17,703 nt of DNA, taken from NCBI GenBank assembly GCA_900769035.1, contig CAAGFD010000182.1:1-17703 (forward strand), given 5' to 3'. Positions 14,417-17,703 of this stretch are shown in pieces. The translations under genes were made by a program, and so were the position numbers. Source of the DNA: Bacteroidales bacterium. GTDB lineage: Bacteria > Bacteroidota > Bacteroidia > Bacteroidales > Paludibacteraceae. The notes under the pieces are model-generated. The model saw only the letters and a list, made by a program, of their open reading frames with translations, was not told the DNA's origin and did no database searches. Within the stretch, counting starts at the first letter, position 1; each line of letters opens with the position of its first letter.

Positions 14417-17400
14417 ATGAGAAAAAGATTTACATTCTTTTTGTTGGGTGTATTGTTCCTACTTATTCCGTGGGTAAATGTAACGGCTCAAAATTCCGTT
14501 TATTTATATGAGGATTTTGAGAATGTTAGTACGATACCGACGGGGTGGAACATATTAGAGGGCACGTATGATCTAACTCCGTGGCAACTCTATAGTGACA
14601 CCTATTCCGTTAGCCCTTATGAGGGTACAAAATGTATGAAGTTCGATTCGTACAATAACGGTTTTGGTACGTATTCTGTTCTGAAAACGGCACCTGTTAT
14701 GATTCCGACTTCAGCATCGGACGTTAATTTAACTTTTTGGGTAATGAATTACCAAGGTGGAGATTTGAGCGTGTATTTGTCTACCGATTCCGGTACCACT
14801 TACGAAAATAATCTGCTTGAATCAGGCATAACAAACGTTACTTCTTGGACCAAAAAAGTTTTTTCTTTAAATCAGTACATCGGTCAGTCGGTGACTATTG
14901 TTTTTAAAGCTACAAGTAATTATGGGTCATCGCCTGCTAATCTTTGCGGACAATATATCGATAATGTAAAGATTTATGATGTGCCTACATGTGCTCAGCC
15001 AACAAATATTAACTTTAATTCCGCTACTCAAACTGCGTTAAGTTTTACTTGGGATGTTGATAATGAAGGTGATATTTCTGATACCTTTATCTTTACTATT
15101 AAAGAGAATAATGGTACTGTAGCCAAATTGGATACTGTTGTAATCTCCAATATTATGAGTCATACTGTTAATGGTTTGAATCCGAATACCGATTACAACG
15201 TAACAATAAAAGCAGACTGTTCTGCAAATTCTCGCGGATATTCAGCTGTTTCAAATAGTGTGGCAGTTACAACTCTTTGTAATCCGGCTCCTCTACCTTA
15301 TGCCAACAATTTTGATAGCGAAACCGGTATTCCTTCATGTTGGGTTGTTAATGCTCCTACAACTTCAACTACCGTAAATGGTTCGGTTAAGCATGGCACT
15401 ACCGGTAAATCTTTCTGTATTCAATCTACAGAAAGTACTACTGCTTATATTACTACAGGTCAGTTTAATCACGCTGCTAATGACATTCAAATAGATTTTA
15501 ATGTTACTGCTAATTCGGATAAGACTCCGTTTCTCGTTGGATTGATGACAGATCCTTATGATTTAACTACTTTCGAGCCTCTTTTCAATTTGCAAGTTAA
15601 CAAATCTTTGCAATGGCAAAATCTAAGGGTAAATACTCATTTGTCTAATTATAATACTACAACCGGTGTATGTGTTGCTGTCCAAGTTCCTTCCGGTAGT
15701 AGTAACATTATCTATATAGACGATTTGAGCATTACTTCTATCCCTTCTTGTATCCGCCCGGAATATTTGGAGGTGACAGCCATTGACTCCGCTTCTATTT
15801 CCGTTGCTTGGGATGCTGTCGGTAATACTGCTACCAATTATCAAATAGAACTTACTGATATGTCGGATAATAGCGTAGTAGTTTATGGCAAGAATACTAA
15901 TCCTGTTGTAATTTCTAATCTTATTTCAAATAATATATATCAAGTAAGAGTTCGTACTATTTGTGGTGAGGCGGATACATCTGAATGGAGTCTTCCACAA
16001 CAAGTACACACACTTTGTACTACTTTTCAAGTTCCTTTCTACGAAAATTTTGATAATGTTTCCGACGTTCCGGATTGTTGGTCTACTTATTTAACCAATG
16101 AGGGTACCGGTTGGGGAGATGCATACGAAGGATGGCAATTATATCAAAGCTCATATTCAGGCAGTACACATTCTCCTAATAATGCGTTGATGTCTCCCGA
16201 TTCTAAAGCAGGCACACGTTATATGCTCAATTTACCTCCAATAAATATTCCTCAAACAGGTGATTATGAGCTTAACTTCTGGATGAAACGTGAAGAAAGT
16301 GATAGAACTCGTGAGAATATTACTATCTATATCAATAATCTTCCTACTTTAGAAGGTGCTGTTAAGATTGATTCTCTTGAGCGCAGCCTATATTCTTATC
16401 CGATAGAAAACGGCGGTAGCGGTTTCTATGAATATTTCTATCCTATTACAATGCGTGGCGTTGTATATATTATGATAGAATCTCAACATCAATATGGTGG
16501 TTCTATTTACTTGGATGACATCTCTGTAGAACCAAAACGTGCTTGTAGAAATGCTGTTAATAATATTAATTATGTTGTTGGTGAACCGGATAATAAAGCC
16601 GTAAGATTGAGTTGGAAATCCAGATCTGAAGAGACTTCTTGGTTAGTGTCTGTTGATATTTATAATTCTAATAGTGAACTTGTTTATCAAGATACCGTAT
16701 TGGCAACGGATACTGCATATTCATTTGATTTCTCACAACAGCTCGATTATGCAACTTCTTATTCTTTACAGTTTGCCGTAAGGGCATATTGTGCAAATGG
16801 CGATACTGCAGCAGCTACTACAAAAACGGTATATCTTACTACTGCATGTAATGTTGCTACTTTGCCATTTACCGAGGGTTTTGAAGATACTACTTTCCCT
16901 CCTATTTGTTGGACCGCTCTTACAGACCCTAATTCTGCTAATCCATATAATATATGGAACAGAAATTCGTATACTGTAGCAAATGGCAATGGTTCGGCTT
17001 GTTTTAATGATGCGTCTGACCCAACAATAGGATTTTTGTCTACTCCTGTATTTAATTTGGAATCGGGTTCTCATTACTCTTTCTCTATTAATATACGTCG
17101 TACTAATAGCTATACAGATAAGTTGCATGAAGGTATATCTATTTGGTTGAGTCCTGTACAAGGTGATACGACAAATGCTACCAAACTTGGCTTCATTCCA
17201 CGTGTGTATAACTTGACGCCTGCGGCAGCTTCTACCGGTTTCTCTAACTATAGTTGGACAATTACTCCGGAAACAACCGGTAATTATTGCTTCATTATCC
17301 AAGCAAGACAACAATGGGGAGAACCTAACTATGTTGATGATGTACAAATCCGTCAGCTTTCCGATTGCTTACCTCCTTCTACAGCCGATGCTATTATTAC

Positions 17401-17703
17401 TCCGGTTATCAACACCGCAAATGTTACTGTTAAAAACTATAATAAAGATATAGAATATGTAGTTTGCAGCCAAGAGGATGTTGTGGCGGATTCTATCAAC
17501 TCATCCGATGTTATTATAAGAAAAACAATTTCTGCATCTGATAGTACGTTCGTAATTACCGGATTAAATGCAAGCACTACTTATAGAATGTATATGCGTA
17601 TAATCTGTAACGATGAAACAAACGATATATCCGATTGGACAGGTCCTTTCTCATTCACTACAATGTGTGAAGCTCCTGCTGTTTTAGGTGAAACGGAATT
17701 TGT
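14417..17703 (+). CDS. Large secreted modular surface protein (cleaved-adhesin-like and fibronectin III modules), 3' partial
   Basis: The frame is open from the ATG at 14417 to the right edge (1095 codons, no stop). A signal peptide (MRKRF, hydrophobic core, VTAQ) is cut near residue 25. Two kinds of module then alternate. Jelly-roll domains like the cleaved-adhesin/MAM domains of gingipains and HagA begin with acidic-aromatic motifs (LYEDFENVSTIPTGW, PFYENFDNVSDVPDCW, PFTEGFEDTTFPPICW) and end with IDNVKI, IDDLSI, LDDISV or VDDVQI. Fibronectin III-like domains lie at about 192-288, 445-534, 710-811 and 984-1084, each bracketed by a Cys at both ends. A fifth jelly-roll would start at the edge. 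The protein should reach the surface by Sec and probably T9SS; the sorting domain would lie outside. Adhesion to host or matrix is inferred from the family. Confidence 0.88.
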   Translation, partial: MRKRFTFFLLGVLFLLIPWVNVTAQNSVYLYEDFENVSTIPTGWNILEGTYDLTPWQLYSDTYSVSPYEGTKCMKFDSYNNGFGTYSVLKTAPVMIPTSASDVNLTFWVMNYQGGDLSVYLSTDSGTTYENNLLESGITNVTSWTKKVFSLNQYIGQSVTIVFKATSNYGSSPANLCGQYIDNVKIYDVPTCAQPTNINFNSATQTALSFTWDVDNEGDISDTFIFTIKENNGTVAKLDTVVISNIMSHTVNGLNPNTDYNVTIKADCSANSRGYSAVSNSVAVTTLCNPAPLPYANNFDSETGIPSCWVVNAPTTSTTVNGSVKHGTTGKSFCIQSTESTTAYITTGQFNHAANDIQIDFNVTANSDKTPFLVGLMTDPYDLTTFEPLFNLQVNKSLQWQNLRVNTHLSNYNTTTGVCVAVQVPSGSSNIIYIDDLSITSIPSCIRPEYLEVTAIDSASISVAWDAVGNTATNYQIELTDMSDNSVVVYGKNTNPVVISNLISNNIYQVRVRTICGEADTSEWSLPQQVHTLCTTFQVPFYENFDNVSDVPDCWSTYLTNEGTGWGDAYEGWQLYQSSYSGSTHSPNNALMSPDSKAGTRYMLNLPPINIPQTGDYELNFWMKREESDRTRENITIYINNLPTLEGAVKIDSLERSLYSYPIENGGSGFYEYFYPITMRGVVYIMIESQHQYGGSIYLDDISVEPKRACRNAVNNINYVVGEPDNKAVRLSWKSRSEETSWLVSVDIYNSNSELVYQDTVLATDTAYSFDFSQQLDYATSYSLQFAVRAYCANGDTAAATTKTVYLTTACNVATLPFTEGFEDTTFPPICWTALTDPNSANPYNIWNRNSYTVANGNGSACFNDASDPTIGFLSTPVFNLESGSHYSFSINIRRTNSYTDKLHEGISIWLSPVQGDTTNATKLGFIPRVYNLTPAAASTGFSNYSWTITPETTGNYCFIIQARQQWGEPNYVDDVQIRQLSDCLPPSTADAIITPVINTANVTVKNYNKDIEYVVCSQEDVVADSINSSDVIIRKTISASDSTFVITGLNASTTYRMYMRIICNDETNDISDWTGPFSFTTMCEAPAVLGETEF

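Noticed and set aside
16766..17347. 193-codon minus-strand frame, and a plus-strand frame at 16791-16979
   Set aside because: Both overlap the long modular surface gene, whose frame is open and has clear repeats; neither looks like a protein.
1..17703. CRISPR arrays, tRNA or rRNA genes, transposases or integrases
   Set aside because: No regularly spaced repeats, cloverleaf patterns, rRNA stretches or recombinase motifs were seen on either strand.

Overview
The window is a stretch of a low-GC (by eye about one third G+C) member of the Bacteroidota, most likely the order Bacteroidales. Four things point there: a gingipain-like protease ending in a type IX secretion (T9SS) sorting domain, a very large secreted protein built of cleaved-adhesin-like and fibronectin III modules, a DUF3127 OB-fold protein, and promoter elements of the Bacteroidota type (TAnnTTTG at -7) ahead of several genes. 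The species cannot be named from the sequence.

Layout. 1-2556 (+): a C25 (gingipain) protease gene, cut off by the left edge and split into two frames by a 5-bp tandem duplication at 947-956, followed by a tightly coupled lipoprotein gene and a strong terminator. 2757-5607 (+): a DUF3127 single-strand-DNA-binding-like protein, an outer-membrane beta-barrel protein and an inner-membrane nucleoside-recognition (Gate) protein, closed by a terminator. 5705-8057 (+): murB and murA, two early steps of peptidoglycan precursor synthesis. The MurA carries Asp in place of the usual catalytic Cys, the change known to give intrinsic fosfomycin resistance. 8128-9519 (+): an M48 metallopeptidase with a C-terminal TerB-like region. 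9572-12471 (-): a complete type II restriction-modification operon of the DpnII/MboI kind (recognition of GATC predicted) in the order Dam-type methylase, endonuclease, second methylase. 12993-14009 (-): a membrane-anchored calcineurin-like phosphoesterase. 14417 to beyond the right edge (+): a secreted modular surface protein of more than 1095 residues with no stop in the window.

The R-M operon is the accessory part. Between it and the phosphoesterase lie two short reading frames without start codons, on opposite strands and facing each other across one terminator. Their C-termini resemble each other (GKGI-x-KF-x-D). They look like remnants, and one may have been cut when the R-M operon arrived.

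A by-eye count finds only 14 GATC sites in the window against roughly 55-60 expected at this base composition, and 5 of the 14 lie inside the R-M operon itself. This fits a genome long exposed to GATC cleavage, with a cassette that is compositionally newer. No tRNA, rRNA, CRISPR array or transposase was seen.
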